Assembly (NCBI GenBank): GCA_026196875.1
Contig: JAPHTP010000130.1
Coordinates: 1 to 39,683, forward strand
Length of the DNA stretch: 39,683 nt
Origin: Kangiellaceae bacterium
Lineage (GTDB): Bacteria > Pseudomonadota > Gammaproteobacteria > Enterobacterales > Kangiellaceae
Reading direction: 5' to 3'
Part shown: positions 1-7,805 of the stretch, one piece after another
Layout of the letters: each line of letters begins with the position of its first letter
Position numbering within the stretch: the first letter of the stretch is position 1
Position numbers and translations under genes: made by a program
Notes under the pieces: generated by a model
The model's input: the letters and a program-made list of their open reading frames with translations, nothing else
The model's database searches: none
What the model was told of the DNA's origin: nothing

Positions 1-1253
1 GGCTCGACCATCTCAATCAACAAGAAAAAGCTCAGGCTAAACAATTATTGTTTGGAAGTCTGCGATATTTTCATCAACTCAAGACCATCGCTGAAAACTT
101 ATTCGACAAACCGCTCAAAGCCAAAGATCAAGATGTTTTACTCGTAGTAATACTGGGACTGTATCAACTTAAGTACATGTCTACACCCGATCATGCTGCT
201 ATTTCTGAGTCGGTGGAACTGGTTAGAAACCTCAGGAAGAATTGGGCGACGGGATTAGTTAACGGCATTTTGCGACGTTATCAACGGGAAGAAAGAGAAC
301 TTAGCGAGCAATTAAAAAAATCAATTCAGTACCAATACTCTCACCCGGGTTGGTTGGTTAAGAAAATCAAAGCAGATTGGCCTGAAATGGCTGAATCAAT
401 TTTGCAACAAAATAATATTCAGGCTCCAATGATTTTGCGGGTGAATACGCTAATCAATTCTCGTCAAGACTATCTGGCAAAGTTGCATAAAGCTGGTATT
501 GAGGCGACTCGTCATAAGCTAGCAAAGGACGCGATATTGCTGCAAAGCGCTCGGGATGTCAGTCTATTGCCAGGGTTTGAGCAAGGCGAAGTTACCGTTC
601 AGGATGCCGCACCACAATTAGCGGTAGAGTTAATGCGGCTAAATGAACCTGATGAGGGAAATAGTCTCAATATACTGGATGGATGTGCTGCTCCAGGAGG
701 AAAGACAGGGCATATTATTCAGCGAGCGCCAAATGCGCACGTCGTTGCAGTAGAAAGTTCTGAGAATCGAGCACTAAAGATTAAACAAACCTTGCAGCGA
801 CTCAACCTTAAATGTGAAATCAAGAATGCTGATATGACTCGCCTGGATGATTGGTGGGATGGAATGAAGTTTGATCGAATTTTACTCGATGTACCATGTA
901 CCGCGAGCGGTGTGATACGGCGTAATCCTGATATAAAAATCCACCGCAAAATAACTGATCTTAAGGCAATTACTGAACTCCAGTTCGAGATCCTAAAGCA
1001 AGCTTGGCAAACACTAAAAACCAACGGGATTTTGGTATACGCCACTTGCTCTATATTTAAACAAGAAAACCAAGAGCAAATAGAACGGTTTATAAAATAC
1101 CTGGGGGATTCCCAACAAAAAGCCGGAGCTGTTGAGCTTCCTGGAGAATTAGCGAGCTCTCTAAACTCAAATGCTGAATTAGGTTATCAAATATTTCCCG
1201 GTGAATTTGAAATGGATGGGTTTTATTTGTGTGGATTGAAAAAACTGGGCTAG
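1..1253 (+). CDS. rsmB: 16S rRNA m5C967 methyltransferase RsmB, 5' end missing
   Basis: Methylates C5 of cytosine 967 in 16S rRNA using S-adenosylmethionine, in the cytosol. The reading frame is open from base 3, so the window edge cuts the gene. About 416 residues are visible against roughly 430 in E. coli, so only a short N-terminal piece is missing. The N-terminal third is the NusB-like helical domain (LLGLYQLKYM-type stretch and PDHAAISESVEL). The SAM loop DGCAAPGGKTGHI follows. The two Fmu-family cysteines are present, one in LLDVPCTASGVIRRNPDIK and one in YATCSIFKQEN. The TTG at 48 is an internal Leu codon, not the start. In many gammaproteobacteria rsmB precedes trkA, as here. Very secure call. 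Confidence 0.96.
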   Translation, partial: LDHLNQQEKAQAKQLLFGSLRYFHQLKTIAENLFDKPLKAKDQDVLLVVILGLYQLKYMSTPDHAAISESVELVRNLRKNWATGLVNGILRRYQREERELSEQLKKSIQYQYSHPGWLVKKIKADWPEMAESILQQNNIQAPMILRVNTLINSRQDYLAKLHKAGIEATRHKLAKDAILLQSARDVSLLPGFEQGEVTVQDAAPQLAVELMRLNEPDEGNSLNILDGCAAPGGKTGHIIQRAPNAHVVAVESSENRALKIKQTLQRLNLKCEIKNADMTRLDDWWDGMKFDRILLDVPCTASGVIRRNPDIKIHRKITDLKAITELQFEILKQAWQTLKTNGILVYATCSIFKQENQEQIERFIKYLGDSQQKAGAVELPGELASSLNSNAELGYQIFPGEFEMDGFYLCGLKKLG

Positions 1254-1394
1254 CAAAACTCTAGCATTGGATTTTGTTTATTTTTGTTGGAAAATTAGGC
1301 AATTAGGTTCAAATAGGTGTATGGTTAGCTGAAAATTTAAGGCTAAACCCAAATTCTGCAGTTGGACATCAATTGGTCCCCATATGAGTGAGCG

Positions 1395-2768
1395 ATGAAG
1401 ATAATAATTTTGGGAGCGGGTCAGGTCGGTGGAACGTTGGCTATCGCACTCGCGGGTGAAGACAATGACATTACCCTGGTTGATATCAACCCCAAAAAAC
1501 TGCGTGCTCTGCAAGATCATTTGGACTTAAGAACCATCGTCGGCTATGGCGCTCATCCACACATTTTGAGACAAGCTGGTGCCGAAGACGCTGACATGGT
1601 TATCGCAGTAACTAACAGTGATGAAACGAATATGATTGCCTGTCAGGTAGCCTACTCTATTTTTAATACACCAACTAAGATAGCTCGTGTCCGTAGCGCT
1701 GAATACCTCAGAGAAAAAAAGCTGTTCGATTCTAAAAATCTTCCTGTCGACGTTGTGATTAGCCCGGAGCAGTTGGTGGTCAAGTATATTCGTCGCCTAG
1801 TCGAAAATCCCGGCGCGTTACAAGTAGTCGATTTTGCTGATGGCTTGGTTCGCCTCGTGGCAGTTAGAGCATATTATGGCGGCCTATTGGTTGGTAACGC
1901 ACTTTCGGCGCTAAAAGACCATATGCCAAATATCGAAACCCGGGTAGCTGCAATCTTTCGTCGCGGTAAAGCGATTATGCCAACTGGTGACACGGTTATT
2001 GAGGCGGACGACGAAGTCTTTTTTATCGCGGCAAGCCACCATATTCGACGAGTTATGGGGGAGCTACAGAAGCTTGAAAATCCTTATAAACGGATCATGA
2101 TCGCTGGTGGAGGAAATATTGGAAAAGGATTAGCCAAGTCATTAGAAGATAATTACCACGTTAAGTTAATCGAATTTGACGCTAAGAAAACTCACGCAAT
2201 AAGTGATGAATTAGAAAATACAATCGTATTGCAAGGAGACGCGAGCAATCAAGAGTTATTACTTGATGAAAACATTGATCACATGGATGTTTTCATCGCA
2301 GTAACTAACAAAGACGAAGCCAATATCATGTCGGCCATGTTAGCTAAAAAGTTGGGTGTGAGAAAAACCATGGTATTGATTAATCGGCCTGCTTATGTCG
2401 ATTTGCTCCAGGGTAATGAAATTGACATTGCCGTGTCGCCACAACATACCACAACCAGTAGTTTACTTACCCATATTCGACGCGGTGACGTGGCAAACGT
2501 TTATACGTTGCGTCGTGGCGCGGCTGAAGCGATGGAAGCTGTAGCACACGGTACTGAAGACACTTCCAAGGTGGTTGGCCGAGCAATCGGTGAAATCGAA
2601 TTACCTCGCGGAACTACAATCGCCGCTATCGTTCGGGATAATAAGGTAATCATCGCGCATCACAATATTGTAATAAAAAGCAACGACCATGTGATTCTCT
2701 TTTTAGTTGACAAAAAATATGTGCGTGACGTGGAACAATTGTTCCAAGTGGATTTAACTTTTTTCTAA
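1395..2768 (+). CDS. trkA: Trk potassium uptake regulatory subunit TrkA
   Basis: Peripheral cytoplasmic NAD(H)/nucleotide-binding subunit that gates the TrkH K+ channel. The 457 residues match E. coli TrkA (458). It has the expected tandem RCK_N/RCK_C pairs. The first Rossmann motif is GAGQVGG at residues 7-13, followed by the acidic DIN at strand 2 end. The second Rossmann motif is [10 protein letters not shown] near residue 235. trkH starts 26 bp downstream on the same strand, so the two probably form an operon. The start codon overlaps the stop of a four-codon upstream ORF (ATG at 1384, TGA at 1396-1398), and no strong Shine-Dalgarno lies before 1395. Initiation may therefore rely partly on that overlap (inference). 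Confidence 0.96.
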   Translation: MKIIILGAGQVGGTLAIALAGEDNDITLVDINPKKLRALQDHLDLRTIVGYGAHPHILRQAGAEDADMVIAVTNSDETNMIACQVAYSIFNTPTKIARVRSAEYLREKKLFDSKNLPVDVVISPEQLVVKYIRRLVENPGALQVVDFADGLVRLVAVRAYYGGLLVGNALSALKDHMPNIETRVAAIFRRGKAIMPTGDTVIEADDEVFFIAASHHIRRVMGELQKLENPYKRIMIAGGGNIGKGLAKSLEDNYHVKLIEFDAKKTHAISDELENTIVLQGDASNQELLLDENIDHMDVFIAVTNKDEANIMSAMLAKKLGVRKTMVLINRPAYVDLLQGNEIDIAVSPQHTTTSSLLTHIRRGDVANVYTLRRGAAEAMEAVAHGTEDTSKVVGRAIGEIELPRGTTIAAIVRDNKVIIAHHNIVIKSNDHVILFLVDKKYVRDVEQLFQVDLTFF

Positions 2769-2794
2769 AAATCGAGTTCAGTCAAAAAGTATAA

Positions 2795-4243
2795 ATGCAA
2801 ACTCAATTAATCATCCGAATTCTGGGCATTTTGCTCATTCTTTTTAGCGGTACCATGTTACCGCCGCTAGCTATTGCAGCGATTTATGGTGATGGTGGCG
2901 GTACGGCATTCTTTTACGGTTTTGCGATTAGTTTGTTTACTGGCCTATTTCTTTTCATTCCTAGAAAAAAAGTTAAAGGCGAATTGCGTATTAGGGATGG
3001 ATTTCTAATCGTCGTCCTTTTTTGGACCGTACTCAGTCTGTTCGGTGCGATCCCTCTTTATTTCAGTGAAATTAAGGGTATGGGTGTAGCTGATGCGGTG
3101 TTTGAATCTTTTTCGGGACTGACCACAACAGGTGCAACCGTTATTCAAGGTTTAGACCATTTACCCCATGCGGTACTTTTTTATAGACAGCAACTACAGT
3201 GGCTTGGCGGTATGGGGATTATCGTTTTAGCTGTCGCTATTTTACCTATGCTGGGTGTCGGCGGAATGCAGCTTTATCGAGCTGAAACTCCTGGTCCTGT
3301 TAAAGATTCAAAGTTAACCCCGCGTATTGCCGGGACAGCAAAAGCACTTTGGTATATCTACTTATCCTTAACTGTTGCCTGTGCTGTCGCTTATTGGGCC
3401 GCAGGTATGTCTGTATTTGACGCGATCTCGCACAGCTTTTCCACAGTTGCCATTGGCGGTTTCTCTACCCACGATGCGAGTATAGGTTGGTTTGATAACG
3501 CGCAAATTGAAATGATTTGCACGGTATTTATGTTGATCAGCGGAGTGAATTTCTCATTACATTTTGCGGCAGTGAGAGGTTTAACTTTAGAGCCTTATAA
3601 CCGAGATCCAGAATTTAAAGTCTATATCGGCGTAATTCTTGTCGTTACCTTGATCGCTCTTTTAGTATTGGTCGTTCAAGCGGATATCGGCTTTTCGACG
3701 GCTTTTAGAGATGCTTTGTTTCATACCGTGTCAATTGCAACGACCACTGGATTTGCGACCCAAGAATTCCATAAGTGGCCGCTATTTGTACCGGTACTAC
3801 TTATTTTTGCTTCATTTATTGGCGGGTGTGCCGGTTCAACCGGTGGCGGAATGAAAGTAATTAGGTTTTTATTGTTGTTCAAACAAGGCGCGCGAGAAAT
3901 TAAGAAGCTGATACACCCTAGTGCTATTTTTAAAATTCGAGTCGGCGGCAACTCACTTTCTGAAAACATCATCGAAGCGGTGTGGGGTTTCTTTGCAACC
4001 TATGTCGCCCTATTTTTCATTTTTATGCTGATCCTTATGGCAGATGGTTTGGATCAGGTTACTGCGTTTTCTGCGGTTGCAGCTTGCATGAACAACTTAG
4101 GCCCAGGTTTAGGTGCGGTTGCATCAAACTATGCAGATATCAGTGATCTGTCCAAATGGGTATTGAGTATTGCCATGTTATTTGGGCGACTAGAAATATT
4201 CACCTTGCTGGTTTTATTCACAAGAGATTTTTGGCGTAGTTAA
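2795..4243 (+). CDS. trkH: Trk potassium transporter membrane subunit TrkH
   Basis: Inner-membrane K+ translocating subunit of the Trk system, partner of TrkA encoded just upstream. Its 482 residues match the usual ~483. The sequence is hydrophobic throughout with the four pseudo-repeats of the SKT family. Each pore loop keeps its filter glycine: TTTGATV near residue 112, STVAIGGFSTHD near 220, ATTTGFATQ near 318 and MNNLGPGLG near 435. The Gly/Ser-rich GGCAGSTGGGMKVIR stretch just after the third pore segment, near residue 350, is typical of TrkH. Secure assignment; probably co-transcribed with trkA. Confidence 0.96.
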   Translation: MQTQLIIRILGILLILFSGTMLPPLAIAAIYGDGGGTAFFYGFAISLFTGLFLFIPRKKVKGELRIRDGFLIVVLFWTVLSLFGAIPLYFSEIKGMGVADAVFESFSGLTTTGATVIQGLDHLPHAVLFYRQQLQWLGGMGIIVLAVAILPMLGVGGMQLYRAETPGPVKDSKLTPRIAGTAKALWYIYLSLTVACAVAYWAAGMSVFDAISHSFSTVAIGGFSTHDASIGWFDNAQIEMICTVFMLISGVNFSLHFAAVRGLTLEPYNRDPEFKVYIGVILVVTLIALLVLVVQADIGFSTAFRDALFHTVSIATTTGFATQEFHKWPLFVPVLLIFASFIGGCAGSTGGGMKVIRFLLLFKQGAREIKKLIHPSAIFKIRVGGNSLSENIIEAVWGFFATYVALFFIFMLILMADGLDQVTAFSAVAACMNNLGPGLGAVASNYADISDLSKWVLSIAMLFGRLEIFTLLVLFTRDFWRS

Positions 4244-4268
4244 TTTTTCAAATTAAAGAGAAATAAAT

Positions 4269-5558
4269 ATGAAAAGAATAGTCCTATTATTGCTTGTCAT
4301 CCTAAGTTTTTCTTTTAAGGTATCCGCATTTAATTTTAGCGAACAAACCGTTAATGAGGTCGCAGAACAATACGTAAAACTAGTGCTGGCTTTAGGCCAG
4401 CACGATAAACACTATGTTGACGCATATTATGGACCTGAAAAATGGCAACAAGAAGCTGTAGAAAAAAAAATCGATTTAAGAAAAATAGTAGTGTCGGCAA
4501 AATCACTTCAGGATATATTAGCGCTACAAAAAACTGAAGATGAGTCAAAGGCACTGCGCTTGTCTTATCTTAAGACTCAACTTGGTGCCTTGGCCTCTCG
4601 CGCTTTGATGTTAATTGGCAATGTAAAATACAATTTCGATCAAGAAAGCAAAGCGTTATACGATACACAGCCGCCTCACTATCAGTTATCGGAGTTTGAT
4701 GCGACGCTTGCTAAATTGAACGATTTTTTACCTGGTAAAGGCAGTTTAGTCGAAAGAGTTATCACATTTCGCAGCCAATTTACGATCCCTGAGGATAAGC
4801 TGCAAAAAGTATTTGATGCTGCGATTAGAGCGTGCCGTGAAAGGACAAAGGCTTATATACAATTATTGCCCAACGAGAACTTCACCCTTGAGTTCGTCAA
4901 GGATAAGCCTTGGAGCGGGTATAACTGGTACAAAGGAAATGCTTTCTCATTAATTCAAGTGAATACCGATCTGGAAATAGAAATTTCACGCGCGGTTGAC
5001 TTAGGATGTCATGAAGGTTACCCCGGTCACCATACTTACAACGGATTGCTCGAAGCAAACTTAGTTAAGAAAAATGGCTGGGTAGAGTTTTCCGTTTATC
5101 CTTTATTCAGTCCTCAGTCTTTGATAGCTGAAGGGAGCGCGAATTATGGAATCGAAATGGCTTTTCCAGGCGATGAGAAAATCAAGTTTGAAAAAGAGTT
5201 GTTGTTTCCCTTAGCTGGGCTGTCTCCCGAACTAGCAGAAAAGTATGAAAAGTTCAGCCAGCTGATTAGTAAGCTCAACTATGCTGGGAATGAAGTCGCC
5301 CGGCTTTATATGAATAAAGAAATTGATCAAGATGAAGCTTCGTTAATGTTGCAAAAGTACAGCTTGATGAGCGAGAAAAAAGCACAGCAAAGGGTTAGGT
5401 TTATTGATACCTATGGCGCCTATGTGATCAATTATAATTGGGGAAAAGATTTGGTTAAAAGCTGGGTAGAATCGGGTCCCGATCAAAGCTCATTAGGCCG
5501 TTGGAAAAGGTTTACTAAATTGTTATCCAGCCCCAGGCTGCCTTCCACGCTTAACTAA
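4269..5558 (+). CDS. Exported DUF885 family probable metalloprotein
   Basis: A 429-residue protein with a clear Sec signal peptide: MKR, a hydrophobic core of about 14 residues, then FKVSA before residue 21. It should act in the periplasm or envelope. The hallmark is CHEGYPGHH at residues 247-255 followed by the acidic EGSANYG motif (Glu288). This is the zinc-ligand arrangement seen in the DUF885 family, distantly related to M32-type peptidases. A peptidase role is an inference from these motifs and no substrate can be assigned. A reasonable ribosome site (AAAGAG) precedes ATG 4269, 25 bp after trkH. Read-through from trk is possible but functionally unrelated. Confidence 0.85.
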   Translation: MKRIVLLLLVILSFSFKVSAFNFSEQTVNEVAEQYVKLVLALGQHDKHYVDAYYGPEKWQQEAVEKKIDLRKIVVSAKSLQDILALQKTEDESKALRLSYLKTQLGALASRALMLIGNVKYNFDQESKALYDTQPPHYQLSEFDATLAKLNDFLPGKGSLVERVITFRSQFTIPEDKLQKVFDAAIRACRERTKAYIQLLPNENFTLEFVKDKPWSGYNWYKGNAFSLIQVNTDLEIEISRAVDLGCHEGYPGHHTYNGLLEANLVKKNGWVEFSVYPLFSPQSLIAEGSANYGIEMAFPGDEKIKFEKELLFPLAGLSPELAEKYEKFSQLISKLNYAGNEVARLYMNKEIDQDEASLMLQKYSLMSEKKAQQRVRFIDTYGAYVINYNWGKDLVKSWVESGPDQSSLGRWKRFTKLLSSPRLPSTLN

Positions 5559-5654
5559 ATGGTAGCTGAACTAATTATGCGTCATGCTCGCAGAGTCGAG
5601 ACTGGAATGTTAGTTCGTGGTAACATGCTTTTTTAAGATTAATTTAGATATTCC

Positions 5655-5861
5655 ATGAATCCAGACGATCCAGATTTTGTTGCTTCTCCTTGCATTAGCC
5701 AATGTTGTCTTGATGAAGACGATGTTTGTGTTGGCTGCTTTCGGCATGTGGATGAGATCACAGGGTGGCACAGCGCAAATAGTGAGCGCCGCAGAAACAT
5801 TCTGAAAAATACTCAGCAAAGAAAACAAAACAAAAAGTTATCTTTTAATAAAGGAGAGTAG
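5655..5861 (+). CDS. DUF1289 small cysteine-rich protein
   Basis: A 68-residue protein with the DUF1289 pattern: SPCISQCCLDEDDVCVGCFR near the N-terminus, then DEITGWHSANSERRRNIL. The four spaced cysteines (C-x3-C, then C-x2-C) suggest a small metal or Fe-S site, but the family's biochemical function is not known to me. The C-terminal tail is rich in Lys, Gln and Asn. The opposite-strand ORF covering the same bases shows no family resemblance. It ends 27 bp before the convergent thioesterase gene. Confidence 0.85.
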   Translation: MNPDDPDFVASPCISQCCLDEDDVCVGCFRHVDEITGWHSANSERRRNILKNTQQRKQNKKLSFNKGE

Positions 5862-5888
5862 TCTTTCAATAATCCTATGTTACGATGA

Positions 5889-6365
5889 CTAAATCTTAGA
5901 AAATTCCTCTGCCCTTTTCTTCGCTGACTCTTTGATAACCAAAGCCATTTGATGAGCTTCTTTGTCTTCTTCCGACAAATCAAGCTGCGGTACTAGAGTA
6001 GGTTGACGCTGATAGTCGAATGCGACAAAAGTCAAGAAAGCACTGACGCACTTTAGTAGTCCGCCTCTTTGATCATCGCGATAAACATCGCATTTTACAA
6101 TCATTGAAGTTTTGCCCACCGCCACAACTTTTGCGGTAGTTTTTATATTGTCACCAACCATAATTGGCTTGGCAAAATGCACTGCTTCTACCGTAACCGT
6201 TGACACTTGGTTTTCACTAAAGCGTTTTGCCGCCATAGCTGCTGTCGTATCCATAATGGCTAATACGTCTCCACCAAACATATTGCCGCTTGGGTTAGCT
6301 TGATTGGGGAAGACAAGATTCCAATTGACCATTTCTTCAGCTTGTTTAACTTTGCGTTGAGACAT
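5889..6365 (-). CDS. Acyl-CoA thioesterase, hotdog fold (YciA/BFIT type)
   Basis: Predicted to hydrolyse acyl-CoA thioesters in the cytosol. At 158 residues it is one hotdog domain. Visible marks are NPSGNMFGGDVLAIMDTTAA at residues 24-43, with the helix-start motif GNMFGGD and catalytic-region Asp39, then VHFAKPIMVGDNIK and the C-terminal strand SAFLTFVAFD. This fits the short-to-medium chain YciA-like group better than the 4-hydroxybenzoyl-CoA group. Exact chain-length preference cannot be read from sequence. It stands alone, convergent with the DUF1289 gene and divergent from the serine hydrolase gene. Confidence 0.9.
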   Translation of the reverse strand: MSQRKVKQAEEMVNWNLVFPNQANPSGNMFGGDVLAIMDTTAAMAAKRFSENQVSTVTVEAVHFAKPIMVGDNIKTTAKVVAVGKTSMIVKCDVYRDDQRGGLLKCVSAFLTFVAFDYQRQPTLVPQLDLSEEDKEAHQMALVIKESAKKRAEEFSKI

Positions 6366-6452
6366 TGAAAACCTCTATAACATACGGGACTGGAAATTCA
6401 GCAGATCTTTATATTAGCTGGTTTGTCAGCATAGATAAAATAGGATAGTGTT

Positions 6453-6527
6453 ATGGCTTCTCAAGGATTAATTAATAGCAACGAAAATCCTATTAGTTCA
6501 ATCACGTTAAAAAAAGTTAAGGGATAA
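6453..6527 (+). CDS. Possible 24-residue upstream peptide
   Basis: An ORF of 24 codons (MASQGLINSN... ending KKVKG) starts at ATG 6453, seven bases after an AGGA at 6442-6445, and stops three bases before the ATG of the serine hydrolase. The tight spacing would allow translational coupling. It resembles no protein I know, is hydrophilic and has no run of repeated rare codons typical of attenuator leaders. It could equally be chance in an AT-rich leader. Confidence 0.3.
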   Translation: MASQGLINSNENPISSITLKKVKG

Positions 6528-6530
6528 ATA

Positions 6531-7676
6531 ATGAAACTACTACCATTCGCCGTTGGGCTTGCTTTCGCGTCCAGTTTTGTAAGCGCAAGTTCCTTTAGTC
6601 AAAAAGTAGATTCTTTATTTGATAGCGTCGATAAAAACACTATGCCGGGTTGCTCGGTGGGTGTGATCGAAAAAGGTAAGTTGATTCATAAAAGAGGTTA
6701 TGGCTCTGCCAATTTAGAACTTAATATTCCGCTAGATGGCAGCCACGTACACCGAACCGGTTCAGTTTCTAAACAATTTACTGCTTTGGCAGTGTTGCTA
6801 CTGGTTGAAGAAGGCAAAATAGCATTAACTGATGATATTCGAAAACACTTACCGGATTTGCGCGACTACGGATCCAAAATTTCTATCAATGCCATGTTAG
6901 GTCATTTTAGTGGGATGGCGGATTATGACTTTATTTCTGGTGGCTCAGGAGGGGAAGTTGATAAGGGAATGAATCTTAAGTCAGTTGCGGGAGGTCCTTT
7001 TCGGTTAGGTAATGAAGACTATCTAACAATCAATGAGTTTTATGATGTTGTCAAACAGGCTCAACTCAGACATGAACCCAACACAAAGTGGACTTATAGC
7101 AATCTTGCCTATTTCTTATTGTCCATGTTGGTAGAAGAAGTATCGGGCGAAACGATTCGTGAATATGCAGATAAGAGAATCTTCAAGCCTTTAGAGATGC
7201 ATAACACATTTTTTAGCGATAACCCGATAGAAATAGTTAAAAATCGAGCAAGTGGTTACAAACCAAATGATGAAGGTAATTACGATACCGATATGACCAA
7301 TCTATTTTGGGTTGGTGATGGAGGCATTCACACTACTGTTGAAGATATGCTGAAGTGGGATCAGAATTTTTATTCTCCAAAAATTGGCAAAACCCCTCAA
7401 AAACTTCTTAAGCTTTTCAATACGCCAAACAGTGACATGGAAACTATGCGCGGTGGCGTTTACGCTAATGGACAAATGATAAGTGAAATGCTTGGCAAAA
7501 AGTCTTTTAGCCATGGTGGAGGTTGGTTAGGTGTTAGAACTTTCTATCAAAGATTTCCCGATGAACAATTTTCAACCGTCATACTTTGTAACGATACTGC
7601 GCAAAAACCTTGGGAACATGCACAAAAAATAGCTGAGTTTTATTTTAACGGAACAACTAAGACGACTAAAAAATAG
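6531..7676 (+). CDS. Exported serine hydrolase, class C beta-lactamase / DD-peptidase fold
   Basis: A 381-residue periplasmic protein with signal peptide (MKLLPFAVGLAFASSFVSAS). It carries the three PF00144 active-site motifs: Ser-x-x-Lys as S78-V-S-K81, Tyr-Ser-Asn at 189-191, and His-Gly-Gly at 328-330 in place of KTG. HGG is common in the esterase/peptidase branch of the family, so esterase, D-aminopeptidase or peptidoglycan-directed activity is more likely than resistance to beta-lactams. An AAGGGA site lies 6-7 bases before ATG 6531. No specific substrate can be inferred from neighbours. Confidence 0.9.
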   Translation: MKLLPFAVGLAFASSFVSASSFSQKVDSLFDSVDKNTMPGCSVGVIEKGKLIHKRGYGSANLELNIPLDGSHVHRTGSVSKQFTALAVLLLVEEGKIALTDDIRKHLPDLRDYGSKISINAMLGHFSGMADYDFISGGSGGEVDKGMNLKSVAGGPFRLGNEDYLTINEFYDVVKQAQLRHEPNTKWTYSNLAYFLLSMLVEEVSGETIREYADKRIFKPLEMHNTFFSDNPIEIVKNRASGYKPNDEGNYDTDMTNLFWVGDGGIHTTVEDMLKWDQNFYSPKIGKTPQKLLKLFNTPNSDMETMRGGVYANGQMISEMLGKKSFSHGGGWLGVRTFYQRFPDEQFSTVILCNDTAQKPWEHAQKIAEFYFNGTTKTTKK

Positions 7677-7708
7677 TTTTTAACTTAATTCTTGCAAGCC
7701 ATTCCTAC

Positions 7709-7753
7709 CCCCTTCGGCTCCACTCAGGGTAAACCAAAGTGGAGCCGAAAGGG
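7709..7753. terminator. Long hairpin between convergent genes, possible bidirectional terminator or REP-like element
   Basis: Arms 7709-7724 and 7738-7753 pair at 15 of 16 positions around a 13-base loop (the arm contains CTTCGGCTCCACT). It sits between the serine hydrolase and the convergent TonB receptor gene, so it could end transcription from both sides. There is no long T tract next to it. The CTTCGGCTCCACTCAGGG wording resembles dispersed palindromic repeats known in many bacterial genomes, so it may be one copy of a repeat family. Confidence 0.6.
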
Positions 7754-7805
7754 ACGAGATCGCGGTCTTAATTTTCAAAGAATGAGCCTTAATAAAATCA
7801 TTTCC

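Noticed and set aside
5610-5828. Minus-strand ORF opposite the DUF1289 gene
   Set aside because: Shadow frame of a recognised gene, with no family resemblance.
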